The position numbers and the translations under genes were made by a program. Under the pieces are notes generated by a model, which did no database searches, had not been told where the DNA came from, and saw only the letters and a list, made by a program, of their open reading frames with translations. A stretch of DNA of 64,000 nucleotides from Bradyrhizobium huanghuaihaiense (GTDB lineage: Bacteria > Pseudomonadota > Alphaproteobacteria > Rhizobiales > Xanthobacteraceae), in contig NZ_VLLA01000004.1 of the NCBI RefSeq assembly GCF_007830635.1, positions 186,001 to 250,000 of the forward strand. Direction: 5' to 3'. Every line of letters begins with the position of its first letter. Position 1 is the first letter of the stretch. This document shows positions 16,891 to 27,368 of the stretch, piece after piece.

Positions 16891-17976
16891 ATGTCAGACG
16901 ACGACAATTCACCGATCTCGGCGCGCGCGGCGAAGCAACTCTTCGCTGACCTCCGCGGCGCGCCGGCCCTGGTGCTCGCGGTCTCCGGCGGGCCCGACTC
17001 CGTCGCGCTGATGTGGCTCGCGGCGCGCTGGCAGCGCAGTTTTTCGCGCGGTCCTCGTCTGCTCGTTGTCACCGTCGATCACGGCCTGCGGCCGGAGGCG
17101 GCGCGCGAGGCGCGCGAGGTCAAGCGGCTTGCGGCCGAGCTCGGCCTGCCGCACCGGACCCTGCGCTGGCGGGGCGCCAAGCCGAAGACGGGACTGCCTG
17201 CAGCCGCGCGCGAGGCGCGCTACCGCCTGCTGACGCAAGCGGCGCGCGCCGCCGGCGCGAGCCATGTGGTGACCGCCCACACCCGCGACGACCAGGCCGA
17301 GACCCTCCTGATGCGCATGCTTCGGGGCAGCGGGCTTGCAGGACTGTCGGCGATGGCACAGCTGACGGAGCGCGACGGCATCGTGCTGGCGCGTCCGCTG
17401 CTCGACATCCCGAAGTCGCAGCTGATCGCGACCTTGAAGCGGGCGAAAGTCGCCTTCGCCGACGATCCCACCAACCGCGACACGGCCTTCACCCGGCCGC
17501 GGCTGCGCGCGCTGCTGCCGCAGCTCGCAGCCGAGGGCGGCGACAGCAGGAGCCTTGCGCGGCTCGCGGGCAGGCTGTCGCGCGCCAATGCGGCGGTCGA
17601 GGTGCTGGTCGATGGCGCCGACCGGTTTCTTCAATTGCGGGCGCGCGGCGATGCGCCGCAGGTGGGCGTTCGCAGCTTCGAGGCCGAAGCCTTTGCCCTC
17701 CTGCCGGAGGAAGTCCGCCTGCGCCTCCTGCTGCGCGCCATCAATGCCCTCGGCCATGAAGGGCCGGCGGAACTCGGCAAGGTCGAAACTTTGTTGTCCG
17801 TGCTCGATCAGGCCCTGGCTCTGGGCCCCCGCGCAGCCGCAAATGGCCGATCGGTCCTGAAGCAGACCCTTGCGGGAGCCTTGATCAGCCTTGCCGGTGG
17901 GCGTATCCACATCGCGCCTGCGCCGGTGCGGCGGTCCCGAAAGGGGACTAGAAGGGCGGATGAGGGCGGATCATGA
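16891..17976 (+). CDS. tilS: tRNA(Ile)-lysidine synthase TilS
   Basis: A 361-residue ATP-dependent enzyme that converts C34 of the CAU anticodon of a minor isoleucine tRNA to lysidine, changing its codon from AUG to AUA. The PP-loop motif SGGPDS is near residue 36, followed by VDHGLRPEA and HTRDDQAETLLMR, all family signatures; the C-terminal part is short and degenerate, as is common in alphaproteobacteria. I use the ATG at 16891; an in-frame GTG at 16873 would add six residues and neither has a clear ribosome binding site. Its place between cpoB and ftsH is the conserved alphaproteobacterial order. Confidence 0.92.
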   Translation: MSDDDNSPISARAAKQLFADLRGAPALVLAVSGGPDSVALMWLAARWQRSFSRGPRLLVVTVDHGLRPEAAREAREVKRLAAELGLPHRTLRWRGAKPKTGLPAAAREARYRLLTQAARAAGASHVVTAHTRDDQAETLLMRMLRGSGLAGLSAMAQLTERDGIVLARPLLDIPKSQLIATLKRAKVAFADDPTNRDTAFTRPRLRALLPQLAAEGGDSRSLARLAGRLSRANAAVEVLVDGADRFLQLRARGDAPQVGVRSFEAEAFALLPEEVRLRLLLRAINALGHEGPAELGKVETLLSVLDQALALGPRAAANGRSVLKQTLAGALISLAGGRIHIAPAPVRRSRKGTRRADEGGS

Positions 17977-18098
17977 CACCGGCCGCTTCCGCATGCCGCC
18001 GTCAGGACACCTTAACCAGGCAGGAAAAACCCGGCTTCCGGCGCCATTATTTCAGCGGGAATCGCTCTAAGATGGGCTAAATAGTCCCATCTCGTTCC

Positions 18099-18127
18099 CT
18101 TGGCAGCGGGCGGGGCGGCACCTAAAT
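18099..18127 (+). promoter_or_regulatory. RpoH (sigma-32) type promoter of ftsH
   Basis: CTTG (18099-18102), 18 bp, then CCTAAAT (18121-18127) fits the alphaproteobacterial heat-shock consensus CTTG-N17/18-CYTATNT with one mismatch. It lies about 115 bases upstream of ftsH, a classic RpoH target. A CTTGGGG...CCCCAAG hairpin (18153-18180) lies in the leader between it and the gene. Confidence 0.6.
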
Positions 18128-18244
18128 TGTATGCGTCTAACGATGAGGATTCCTTGGGGATTTCCTCGAATTGCCCCAAGTCACTGGGTCGAGTAACTCC
18201 TGAAGGATCAGGGCCGCGATCCGCGCGACCACGAAGGAAGATCG

Positions 18245-20167
<1,923 letters not shown>

Positions 20168-20188
20168 TGCAAGCGGCATAGTGAATTG

Positions 20189-20217
20189 AAAAACGCGGCG
20201 GCAACGCCGCGTTTTTT
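20189..20217 (+). terminator. Rho-independent terminator after ftsH
   Basis: CGCGGCG-GCAA-CGCCGCG, extended by AAAA before and TTTTTTG after, starts 22 bases after the ftsH stop. Confidence 0.9.
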
Positions 20218-20256
20218 GTTGGCTGATGCTGATACAGCTGCGCTTCAAACTCCGGT

Positions 20257-20405
20257 CTCGTGCCCCGGACGCAGCGCAGCGCGTCGCCCTTGCGACGTGG
20301 TGCGCTGCAGAGCCGGGGCCCACATCTCCGCATCCTCCCGTGTCGCCTCCTGGGTCCCGGCTCAGCGCAGCAGCGTTGCACGCTGCAGCGCGTCCGGGAC
20401 ACGAG
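20257..20405. repeat. Intergenic repeat, CTCGTGCCCCGGACGCAG family, copy 2
   Basis: It shares the opening CTCGTGCCCCGGACGCAGC, the internal GAGCCGGGGCCC and GGTCCCGGCTC, and the closing GCGTCCGGGACAC with the element at 7322-7459. It lies right behind the ftsH terminator and touches the next repeat at 20433. Confidence 0.8.
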
Positions 20406-20432
20406 AGGGATGCGTGTCGTCGCAACACATTC

Positions 20433-20546
20433 CGTCATTGCGAGCGCAGCGAAGCAATCCAGAAATGTCTCCGCGGAAAGACGCTGGATTGCTTCGCGGA
20501 GCCTGTCATCGGGCCGCGCTTCGCGCGGACCCGGTGGCTCGCGATG
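20433..20546. repeat. Intergenic repeat, CATTGCGAGCGCAGCGAAG family, copy 1
   Basis: CGTCATTGCGAGCGCAGCG and GAAGCAATCCAG are shared with 27464-27543, as are CTCCGCGGAAAGAC and CTGGATTGCTTCGC. This copy has a longer right arm containing GGGCCGCGCTTCGCGCGGACCC, which can form its own hairpin. Confidence 0.8.
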
Positions 20547-20555
20547 TCGCCGCAG

Positions 20556-20840
20556 CTAACGCGCCAGGGCGTGTGAATCCGGGCAGCCGACGAACGCATG
20601 CCATGTCCGACTGTTTTCACTTTCCTCGCACACCGGCTTGTCAACGTTGTTGACGGTAATTGCCCGGGATTGCTGTTCCGCGAACTTTTGGATGGAGTCT
20701 TCCAGCAACCAGCGAAGACCATCTTGAATGGTCCGTCGCAGAATAGGTTGGCATTCGGCGCATGTGTGACCGGCTGCATGAGCGGTGTCACTGCGCGCGA
20801 TATGGACTCCCAAGGTGAATGGCGCCGTTGAATTTGCCAT
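20556..20840 (-). CDS. Small hypothetical protein with CxxC motif
   Basis: A 94-residue protein starting MANSTAPFTLG, supported by GAGG eight bases before the ATG. It has a CAEC motif next to two histidines (HAAGHTCAECQ), an amphipathic helical middle (LRRTIQDGLRWLLEDSIQKF) and two more cysteines near the C-terminus. A metal or redox site is possible. Its 3' end abuts the repeat at 20433-20546. I recognise no family, and the codon use is less GC-biased than in its neighbours, so it may be recently acquired or poorly conserved. Confidence 0.45.
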   Translation of the reverse strand: MANSTAPFTLGVHIARSDTAHAAGHTCAECQPILRRTIQDGLRWLLEDSIQKFAEQQSRAITVNNVDKPVCEESENSRTWHAFVGCPDSHALAR

Positions 20841-21003
20841 CGCCTGTACCTCATCCCTAACGACCGACAGCCGGCTACAGCGGGACCGGCGACGATATCG
20901 TCGTGGTGGTGGAAGCGCATCCGCCGCAGACGACCGGATCGATTGACTGTGCAATCGAGAAGATTGGGGGGTGAAGCACGTTAATCCAACAGAGGAGTAT
21001 CCA

Positions 21004-21441
21004 ATGAAGTTGGCTCAAACATCAGCATTAGTCTTTTGCCTGCTCGGCGCGCCCGGAGTTGCGTTGGCCGCAGACGCCAAGGGGGACGTGGAGAAGGCTT
21101 ACGCGGCCTGGGATGCCGCATTCAACAAGCACGACGCAAAAGCCATCGGTGCCTCCTATGTGGCGACGGCCAAACTGATGCCGCCGACACATCAGGTCGC
21201 ATCGGGTCCGGCGGAGATCGAGAAGTTCTTTGACGGACTCTTCGCTAACGGTGTGACGGGTCACAAGTTGGAGGTGATCGATGCCGGCGGAGATGACAAG
21301 GTCGTGTTCGGCACAGCCAAGTGGAGTGCCACAGGCAAGGACAAAGAGGGCAAGCCCTCTCCTCTCGGCGGTTTAGCAATGCACGTATTCGAACGCCAAG
21401 CCGACGGATCGCTGAAATTGCGGTTGCAAACCTTCAACTAG
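21004..21441 (+). CDS. Secreted SnoaL/DUF4440-like (NTF2-fold) protein
   Basis: A 145-residue protein with a signal peptide (cleavage near ALAADAKG) and an NTF2-like cone-shaped domain: EKAYAAWDAAFNKHDAKAIGASYVATAKLMPP followed by GPAEIEKFFDGLF is the usual opening of DUF4440/SnoaL proteins. These either bind small hydrophobic ligands or act as simple isomerases or cyclases; no catalytic residue is obvious. CAGAGGAG lies before the ATG at 21004. It is a single gene; its 3' end faces the alpha/beta hydrolase. Confidence 0.75.
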   Translation: MKLAQTSALVFCLLGAPGVALAADAKGDVEKAYAAWDAAFNKHDAKAIGASYVATAKLMPPTHQVASGPAEIEKFFDGLFANGVTGHKLEVIDAGGDDKVVFGTAKWSATGKDKEGKPSPLGGLAMHVFERQADGSLKLRLQTFN

Positions 21442-21534
21442 GGTGATTGAGGCCAAATCGATCCGGTGGGGCGGTGGCCCTGCCGGACGCGATGGAAGCG
21501 TGGGCATGCCGACGCCTTGCACCCCACGATCTCG

Positions 21535-22410
21535 TCATCTGGCCGCGGCCCCCCGCGCCGCGCCCGCATCCCGACGCCCCAGAAAACGCAGCACATCCTC
21601 GTTGAACTGCTCCGGATCCTGCAGGAACGAGAAGTGGCTGACCTCCGGCTGGATCAAGAGGCCGGCGCCGGGAATGTTCGCCGCCATGAACTCGGTGTTC
21701 TCACGCTTGATCGCCTCGTCGTGGTCGCCGTCCACGATCCAGGTCGGCACCTTGATCGCCGCGAGGTCCGAGGCCGTCCATTTCGGCTGGCTCTCCCACA
21801 TCTTGGTGATCTCGTCGACGAAGCTCTTGTACTGCGTCGGCGTCGGCGAGAGGCGCTTGTACTCTTCGCCCGCCCGCGCAATGTAGGCATTGAAGACGTC
21901 ATTTGAGGCGATGTCGGCAACGCCCGACGGATCGGAGTTCGCCGCAAACGCGAACAGCCTGCTCACCCGCTCCGGATGCTTCAGGGCGATGTCGAGGCCG
22001 ATGATCGCGCCGTCGCTCCAGCCGACGATCGCCGCCTTCTTGATCGATAAGTGGTCGAGCAGTCCGATCACGTCCGAGGCCATCAAATCGTAGCCATAGG
22101 GCTCCTGGTTGCGGCTGCTGCGCCCATGCCCGCGGCTCTCCATGACGATGATCTGATAATGCCGTTGCAGCGCGCGGACCTGGTGCCCCCAGTAATTGGC
22201 GTTGGCGAGACCGCCATGCAGCAACAGCACGGGCTCGCCCCGGCCGAACACGGCGTACCAGACCTTGATGCCGTTGACCGGCGCAAAGCCGCTCTGCGCC
22301 GCCTTGGGCAAGGTCGGCGTCGGCGGCAGGTTCAGCCATCGCGGTGCCGCGTGCGCCGTGCTGATCGAGACGGCGATGAGCAATGCGGCGAAGAGATTGC
22401 GAACTATCAT
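21535..22410 (-). CDS. Secreted alpha/beta hydrolase
   Basis: A 291-residue alpha/beta-fold hydrolase with an N-terminal signal peptide (LFAALLIAVSISTAHAAP). The oxyanion block LLLHGGLANANYW, the nucleophile elbow VGWSDGA (Ser), the acid DGDHDE and the histidine EVSHFSF are all in place, so it should be active as an esterase or peptidase-like enzyme. The substrate is unknown. AGGAAGG lies before the ATG at 22410. The frame remains open upstream but that part is Arg-rich and unlikely to be translated. Confidence 0.85.
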   Translation of the reverse strand: MIVRNLFAALLIAVSISTAHAAPRWLNLPPTPTLPKAAQSGFAPVNGIKVWYAVFGRGEPVLLLHGGLANANYWGHQVRALQRHYQIIVMESRGHGRSSRNQEPYGYDLMASDVIGLLDHLSIKKAAIVGWSDGAIIGLDIALKHPERVSRLFAFAANSDPSGVADIASNDVFNAYIARAGEEYKRLSPTPTQYKSFVDEITKMWESQPKWTASDLAAIKVPTWIVDGDHDEAIKRENTEFMAANIPGAGLLIQPEVSHFSFLQDPEQFNEDVLRFLGRRDAGAARGAAAR

Positions 22411-22693
22411 GATGCGCCTTCCTGTTCGATCGTCGGATATTAGCGCATTGCGACGCCGGCGCGTCAGTCTCGAGGCCGCGTCGCACCGAGACGTGAACAC
22501 GGCAGAACTCGCTGGCCCTGCGGAGATGGATCATTCGCCGCGTTCCGCAAACAAACGACTCTTTCTGCATTCGAACGGCGACATCGCGTCGGGCCGCGCG
22601 TATCGGGCGCCTCTAGCTTGTCCGGCGCACCATGTCGATCCACTTCCTGCCGCACCGGCCGCACGATGCACCGGCCCATGATGGAGATCGACC

Positions 22694-23014
22694 ATGACTG
22701 GATTCAAGACTTTCGCTGCCGTGGCCTTGTTGTCGGCCCTGACCGCAACCACCGCTTACGCGCAGTCCGGCTTTGCAAGCAGCCACCCGGATACGTACGA
22801 GGCGGAGAACCCCAATCGCAACCTGAATGGCACGGTGACACCGGCAGGCCGGCTGGGCCTCGAGCTGCCGGACGGTGCAGCTCCTGCCCAAGGCGTGGAC
22901 AACGTCGTGGCTCGCGCGGAGAGCTCGCGGTCTTGCGCCGAGCGCTATCGTTCCTTCGACCCGGCAACGGGCACCTACCTGGGCTTCGACGGCAGCCGCC
23001 ATGCCTGCAGGTAA
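22694..23014 (+). CDS. BA14K family small secreted protein
   Basis: A 106-residue protein with a signal peptide (to about residue 23, TTAYAQSG) and a C-terminal BA14K-type module: CAERYRSFDPATGTYLG followed by DGSRHAC, with two conserved cysteines. BA14K proteins are small envelope proteins of Rhizobiales, first known as an immunoreactive Brucella antigen with lectin-like behaviour. The middle is a low-complexity Gly/Pro/Asn stretch. GGAG lies before the ATG. Confidence 0.8.
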   Translation: MTGFKTFAAVALLSALTATTAYAQSGFASSHPDTYEAENPNRNLNGTVTPAGRLGLELPDGAAPAQGVDNVVARAESSRSCAERYRSFDPATGTYLGFDGSRHACR

Positions 23015-23058
23015 TGCGGCGCGCAGATCACCGATCCGGATAGCAGGACGTAGCAAGC

Positions 23059-23154
23059 CGTAGGGTGGGCAAAGGCACCCTTGCGCCGTGCCCACCATCT
23101 CTCGGCAGTCGCGACAGACGTGGTGGGCACGCCTAGCGCTTTGCCCACCCTACG
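23059..23154. repeat. Intergenic repeat, CGTAGGGTGGGCAAAG family, full-length copy
   Basis: CGTAGGGTGGGCAAAGG at the left and GCTTTGCCCACCCTACG at the right are inverted copies; inside, GTGCCCACCATC and GTGGTGGGCAC form a second inverted pair. It is about 96 bp long with two nested stems and is related to 4903-4927, 27369-27435 and 27587-27626. Confidence 0.8.
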
Positions 23155-23384
23155 ATCGCTGTTCCGAACCGGGGCGATCGTGTCGCGGGCCTTAGCCCAG
23201 CATTTACCATCAGCCGGTGTGCCAATTCTGGAACGCCGATTCATCCGCCATTAGCGTTTGTGGTTTAGCTCTGCTGCTGTCCGTCTTCATCGCTCTGCGA
23301 GCCGGGCGGGCGCTTTCAGGACGGATGGCCGGCGCGGCGCTCAACCGAGGCTGATCCGCAGCGGTCGCTTTCACCGGCACTCGA
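23155..23384. other. Non-coding region ahead of the polytopic membrane protein
   Basis: I see no gene, terminator or clear promoter here. There is a small inverted pair CGATCG...CGATCG just after the repeat (23154-23182). Confidence 0.4.
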
Positions 23385-25157
23385 ATGGCAGACGTCAACG
23401 TCACCTCTGACATGATCGGCCGCGATCGCGCGGTCGGCGCCTCGAATTTCTGGGTCGAGATATTTTCGGTCGCCGTCTTCGCGTCGGCGGTGTCGGTGTT
23501 GCGGACGGGTTTCGTCTTCGGTCTCACCAACAATCTCTATCATCTTCCGATCGTTGCCGGTCTCTACAATGAGCCGCAATATGCGGATGACCGGTTCATC
23601 CAGTCGCTGCGCTATTTCGCGTCCGGTGTCTGGCTGATCCTGAGCGGCGTCGAACGATACTTTGACAACGTTCCGCTGCTGTTCCTGGTTCTGTTCTTCC
23701 TGTCCCGCCTGCTCAGCTTTGTCGGATTTCTATGCTGCGCTTCGCTGCTGGGGATAACGGAACAACGCGACAGGATCGTCTTCAGCCTGATCCTCTGCTT
23801 CGTCGCCTTTCTCGACGGCTACAGCTACGCCGGCTCCGGTGGCCTCTTCATCAACACCTTCACCCATTCGGAAATGGCGAATGGTGTGGCCCTGCTGGCG
23901 ATCTACTTTGCCGCCCGGGGCCGCTTCACCGCGGCGGCGATTGCTGTTGGGATCACGTTCTTCATCAACGCCTTCTTTGCAGTCTGGCTCGTGCTGCCGT
24001 TGGCGCTGATCGGGATACACTTCCTGTTGCAGCGGAACATGACAATCGGCGAGCTCTCGTCCCGGGTGCTGATCGGCCTGGCCCTGTGTCTGCCGTTGGC
24101 TTTCGCGGTGCTTTACGGTTTCCTCGCCAATCCGGAGTTCGGCCGTCCGTTCGGCATCGATTATGCCGACTTCCTCCGTCAGTATTTTCCTGGCCACATG
24201 CTGATCGACTCGATGGCGCCGAGCGAAATCGTGGGCCTCCTGGCCGTCACCGCCATCGGAGCGCTGGCGTTTTTCGCGCTGAGGCAGACCGCTGCGGAAT
24301 TGCGGGTGGCCTATGTGGGCGCAATCCTGGTCTATCTGATCGGCGTCGTCGTTCCCTTCGTCACGCGATCGCCGTTCATTCTCAACCTTCATTTCCTGCG
24401 ATCGAGCACGGTCATTCATCTTCTGGCCGGCCTTGCGATCGCAGCATTGGCGACGAAGTGGTTGCGGCGAGGCAAGGATGCGACTTTCCTTCCCACCTGT
24501 CTCATCGTGCTGTTCCTGAGCTTCGACGGCTGGGGCAGCCTGGCCTTCGTCGTCGCCGCTCTGGTGTATGCGCTTCGAACGATGGAATCGGGACCTGCGC
24601 CATCCTATCAGCGCGCCACGGGCCATCTGGTGCTCGCCGCGACTGTTTTCGTTGCCTACCCGTTCGCGATCCGAACCGACTTCAACTTCAACCGAATCTG
24701 CAACGAGGCCATCGAAGAGTGGGGCGCCGTCGGCGCATGGGCGCGCAACAACACGCCCTTGAACGCCATGTTCCTCACCCCAAGGAGGCCGGGACTTGAC
24801 GGCTCGGAGGTGAGCACCGCCGACATGGCGCTCGATCGCGCCAGCGTGTTTGAATACGTCTCGCACCGCCGTGTCTGGATCGATCACAAGCGCGGCGGAA
24901 CCTCGATGTGGATGCCGTCCTATTACCAGACGTGGCGAAGCAGGTTGACCGATGTCGACGGCCTGAATTCGCTCGACGAGCGCCTCGCCTATGCGTCGCG
25001 CAATGGCATCGGCTATGTCATCGATATCTGCCAGGGCCCGGACGCGCAGAGCGGTGCTCTCTATCGAACGAAGCGGCTCTGCGTATTTTCCGCGGGCGCG
25101 AGCGAGCCGACTGCGCGGAAGGATGCTTCGTCGGTGACAGAGCGATCTCCCGGTTGA
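23385..25157 (+). CDS. Large polytopic membrane protein, DUF6798-like C-terminus
   Basis: A 590-residue protein with about ten to twelve membrane helices spread from residue 25 to about 440 (for example LLFLVLFFLSRLLSFVGFL, VALLAIYFAARGRF, ITFFINAFFAVWLVLPLALIG) and a C-terminal soluble domain of about 140 residues facing the periplasm. That domain (WARNNTPLNAMFLTP, SVFEYVSHRRVWIDHKRGG, YQTWRSRL) matches the DUF6798 pattern found in GT-C-like membrane proteins. The role is unknown; transfer of a lipid-linked sugar is a guess from the architecture. No good ribosome binding site is seen at 23385, and ATG 23415 is an alternative start. It faces another large membrane protein of similar layout. 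Confidence 0.75.
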   Translation: MADVNVTSDMIGRDRAVGASNFWVEIFSVAVFASAVSVLRTGFVFGLTNNLYHLPIVAGLYNEPQYADDRFIQSLRYFASGVWLILSGVERYFDNVPLLFLVLFFLSRLLSFVGFLCCASLLGITEQRDRIVFSLILCFVAFLDGYSYAGSGGLFINTFTHSEMANGVALLAIYFAARGRFTAAAIAVGITFFINAFFAVWLVLPLALIGIHFLLQRNMTIGELSSRVLIGLALCLPLAFAVLYGFLANPEFGRPFGIDYADFLRQYFPGHMLIDSMAPSEIVGLLAVTAIGALAFFALRQTAAELRVAYVGAILVYLIGVVVPFVTRSPFILNLHFLRSSTVIHLLAGLAIAALATKWLRRGKDATFLPTCLIVLFLSFDGWGSLAFVVAALVYALRTMESGPAPSYQRATGHLVLAATVFVAYPFAIRTDFNFNRICNEAIEEWGAVGAWARNNTPLNAMFLTPRRPGLDGSEVSTADMALDRASVFEYVSHRRVWIDHKRGGTSMWMPSYYQTWRSRLTDVDGLNSLDERLAYASRNGIGYVIDICQGPDAQSGALYRTKRLCVFSAGASEPTARKDASSVTERSPG

Positions 25158-25230
25158 TCGGGGCCTCGCGTTCGCGAGCCGGCGCGGCAAGCTCAGCGAT
25201 CGATGGACGCGCAGTCCGTGCATGGGATCG

Positions 25231-26703
25231 TTACGGAGCCGTGGCGTCCTCGCGCACATGGATCACCGCGATATTGTCCGTGTAGATCCGCTTCCAGCCC
25301 TTGAGGTGATCGAGGATCTGGGGCCCCGGTGCATCGGCGGCCAGCAGCGTTGCGTCGATCTTGTACTCCTCGAGCAGGCGGGGCAGCAGCTCGGGCTTCT
25401 TCCCTTCGGTCGCCTTGAAGAAGTCCATCACGAATTTCTCGCCATAGAGCTCGGCGCGGCCGTCGACGAACACCGGGATGTCGCGCCCGATCAGGTAGCC
25501 GCCGAACCTGTAGGCGTTGAAGATGCGCTGCGCTCCACGCTTCTCGAGCAGGTCGGTCGCCGCAACCGGCGTCTGGTCCATCGTGAAGGTGAAGCGGTGA
25601 TGCGACATGAAGATCGAGGTCGAGGTCCAGCTTGCTGCCACGATCATCAACGCGCCCGCTGCAGTTACGTACCGGGCAGGCCAGCTCTCACCCGTCTGCG
25701 CATCGGCTTGCTGCAGGGACGATGTCTCGCCGAGCGGCTTGGCCAGCACCAGCGGCACCAGGAAGGCAAAGGCCTCGATGCTCCGGACATGGCCGAGCGC
25801 CATCCAGGTCAGCAGCAGGATCATCAGGATGCGCGGCGGCGACAGTGTCAGGCCGCGATAGAGCCCGAGCGCGATCAGGCCGAGCAGCGCGCCTTCGAAC
25901 GCGGTGAAGGTTGCGAAGTTGGCCGGCGACCATTCGGAAATGACCGTGAGCAGCTCGCCGAGATTGAGGATGTTGGTCGCACCCAGCAATGTGCGCCAGC
26001 CATAGGGCGTGACACAGCACGCGGCCAGCGCGGCAACGCCGAACAGGAACCAGCGCAGCAGCAGCCGGACCTGCTTGCCGGATTCCAGGCCCCACAGCGC
26101 CACGAACGACATCGGGCCGATCAGCGCGAGGCCCAGCACGAAGCCGCCATGCAGGTTCGCCCACAGCGACATCAGCGGCAGCCAATACCATGACGGCGTG
26201 CCCTTGCGATCGGCTGCCGCCATCAGCATGCCGACCCATGCGATCATCACGGGCAGCGCCAGCATGTGCGGCCGCGCCAGGATGTGATGCAGCGACAGCA
26301 CGACCGCCAGCATCGCGAACAGCACCGAGCGCGGCATCTCCAGATGCGCGTCGAGCAGATAGATGAGGATCGCTGCCGACAATGCGACCGCGGCCGCGGT
26401 GAGGATCACCGGGCCGGCCCAGCCCCATTGCGTATAGGACAGCGCGAACGCGACCTGCGACAACCATGACGTCGAAACCCAGGGCGCCCCGGGCCGCGTG
26501 AAGGAATAGAAGTCGGTGGTGGGGAGGGCGTGGTGGTCGAGAATCCATTGCCCGATCTTGATCTGCCAGAACGAGTCGGAGTCCTGAAGCAGCGTATCGC
26601 CGACACAGAGAAAGAAGAGATACGCACCCGCTCCGACGCAGAGCGGCACCAGCGCACGCGCGCGGTTCTGTACTGCGATGCTGCTCTCAAAGGAAAGGGA
26701 CAT
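25231..26703 (-). CDS. Polytopic membrane protein, GT-C glycosyltransferase-like
   Basis: A 490-residue protein with about eleven membrane helices and a C-terminal periplasmic domain of about 110 residues (from FTMDQTPVAATDLL to the end). The first loop carries QDSDSFWQIKIGQWI and TDFYSFTRPGAPWVS, a pattern of GT-C-like proteins in which an acidic residue after helix 1 is catalytic. The C-terminal YRFGGYLIGRDIPVFVDGR segment is also typical. Such enzymes move sugars from lipid carriers; donor and acceptor are not readable. GAGG precedes the ATG at 26703. It lies tail to tail with the 23385 gene, 73 bases apart. Confidence 0.75.
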   Translation of the reverse strand: MSLSFESSIAVQNRARALVPLCVGAGAYLFFLCVGDTLLQDSDSFWQIKIGQWILDHHALPTTDFYSFTRPGAPWVSTSWLSQVAFALSYTQWGWAGPVILTAAAVALSAAILIYLLDAHLEMPRSVLFAMLAVVLSLHHILARPHMLALPVMIAWVGMLMAAADRKGTPSWYWLPLMSLWANLHGGFVLGLALIGPMSFVALWGLESGKQVRLLLRWFLFGVAALAACCVTPYGWRTLLGATNILNLGELLTVISEWSPANFATFTAFEGALLGLIALGLYRGLTLSPPRILMILLLTWMALGHVRSIEAFAFLVPLVLAKPLGETSSLQQADAQTGESWPARYVTAAGALMIVAASWTSTSIFMSHHRFTFTMDQTPVAATDLLEKRGAQRIFNAYRFGGYLIGRDIPVFVDGRAELYGEKFVMDFFKATEGKKPELLPRLLEEYKIDATLLAADAPGPQILDHLKGWKRIYTDNIAVIHVREDATAP

Positions 26704-26992
26704 GCCGCCTCGTCGTCCTGCTTGTTCTTGTCGGATTGGCAAGCGGCATTCGACCACGTCGGTCATAACTTCGGGTAAACCGCGGCGACTGTGCGATGTC
26801 GTTACAATTTAACGGATTGTTTTCAATTCCGGTTTACCATCGGCGAATACTCGCAAACCGCTGTTTGTTTCCGCAGTCGAATTAACTGCGGCGCAATTCT
26901 TTGTCCCTAGGTTCGGTTCCATGGTCGGGCGGCGCTGGGAAGCCGAAGAGACCAGACCACTTGTAGCCTTGTGTACTTTTTGGGAGCACTCT

Positions 26993-27157
26993 ATGAAGAA
27001 CCTCGTTGCGCGTTTCGTGAAGGATGAATCCGGCGCCACCGCGATCGAATACGGCCTGATCGCTGCCGGCATCGCGCTCGCGATCATCACCGTCGTCAAC
27101 AACCTCGGCAGCACGCTGAACACCAAGTTCGGCTCGATCTCGTCCAGCCTCAAGTAA
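26993..27157 (+). CDS. Flp/Fap-type pilin
   Basis: A 54-residue prepilin. The processing site follows the Gly of ESG-ATAIEY, the Flp-family motif with Glu and Tyr at +5 and +6 of the mature chain, followed by a hydrophobic helix (GLIAAGIALAIITVV) and a polar tail rich in Ser and Asn. Mature subunits assemble into thin adhesive Flp pili through the Tad/Cpa machinery. None of the tad or cpa genes is in this window, so this is either an orphan pilin or a copy away from its assembly cluster. GGGAG lies before the ATG, and a strong terminator follows. Confidence 0.9.
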   Translation: MKNLVARFVKDESGATAIEYGLIAAGIALAIITVVNNLGSTLNTKFGSISSSLK

Positions 27158-27180
27158 GCTCGGACGACCTGGGAATTCTG

Positions 27181-27213
27181 AGAGCCTCGTCTTCGACGGG
27201 GCTCTTTTCTTTT
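27181..27213 (+). terminator. Rho-independent terminator after flp pilin gene
   Basis: AGAGCCTCGT-CTTCG-ACGGGGCTCT is a 10-bp stem with one wobble and a 5-nt loop, followed by TTTCTTTT. Confidence 0.9.
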
Positions 27214-27251
27214 GGGCGCACGCCATCATTTCCGAGCCCGCGCATTCATCA

Positions 27252-27358
27252 CCGTCACCCTGAGGTGGCCGCGGAGCGGCCCTCGAAGGGCGACGGCCCG
27301 GCTGCATCTCGGCCGTTCATCCTTCGAGGCTCGCTACGCGAGCACCTCAGGATGACGG
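27252..27358. repeat. Intergenic repeat, TCACCCTGAGGTGGCC type
   Basis: The left end TCACCCTGAGGT and right end ACCTCAGGATGA are inverted; inside, GCGGAGCGGCCCTCGAAGG and CCTTCGAGG...CGAGCACC give a second stem. It is about 107 bp long and non-coding. It is the first of four repeats packed between flp and the PAP2 gene. Confidence 0.7.
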
Positions 27359-27368
27359 AATTGAAGCT

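Noticed and set aside
18131..18196. A 21-codon ORF (MRLTMRIPWG...) between the ftsH promoter and ftsH
   Set aside because: Its ATG is only four bases after the -10 element, so it would lie at or before the transcript start, and it has no ribosome binding site.
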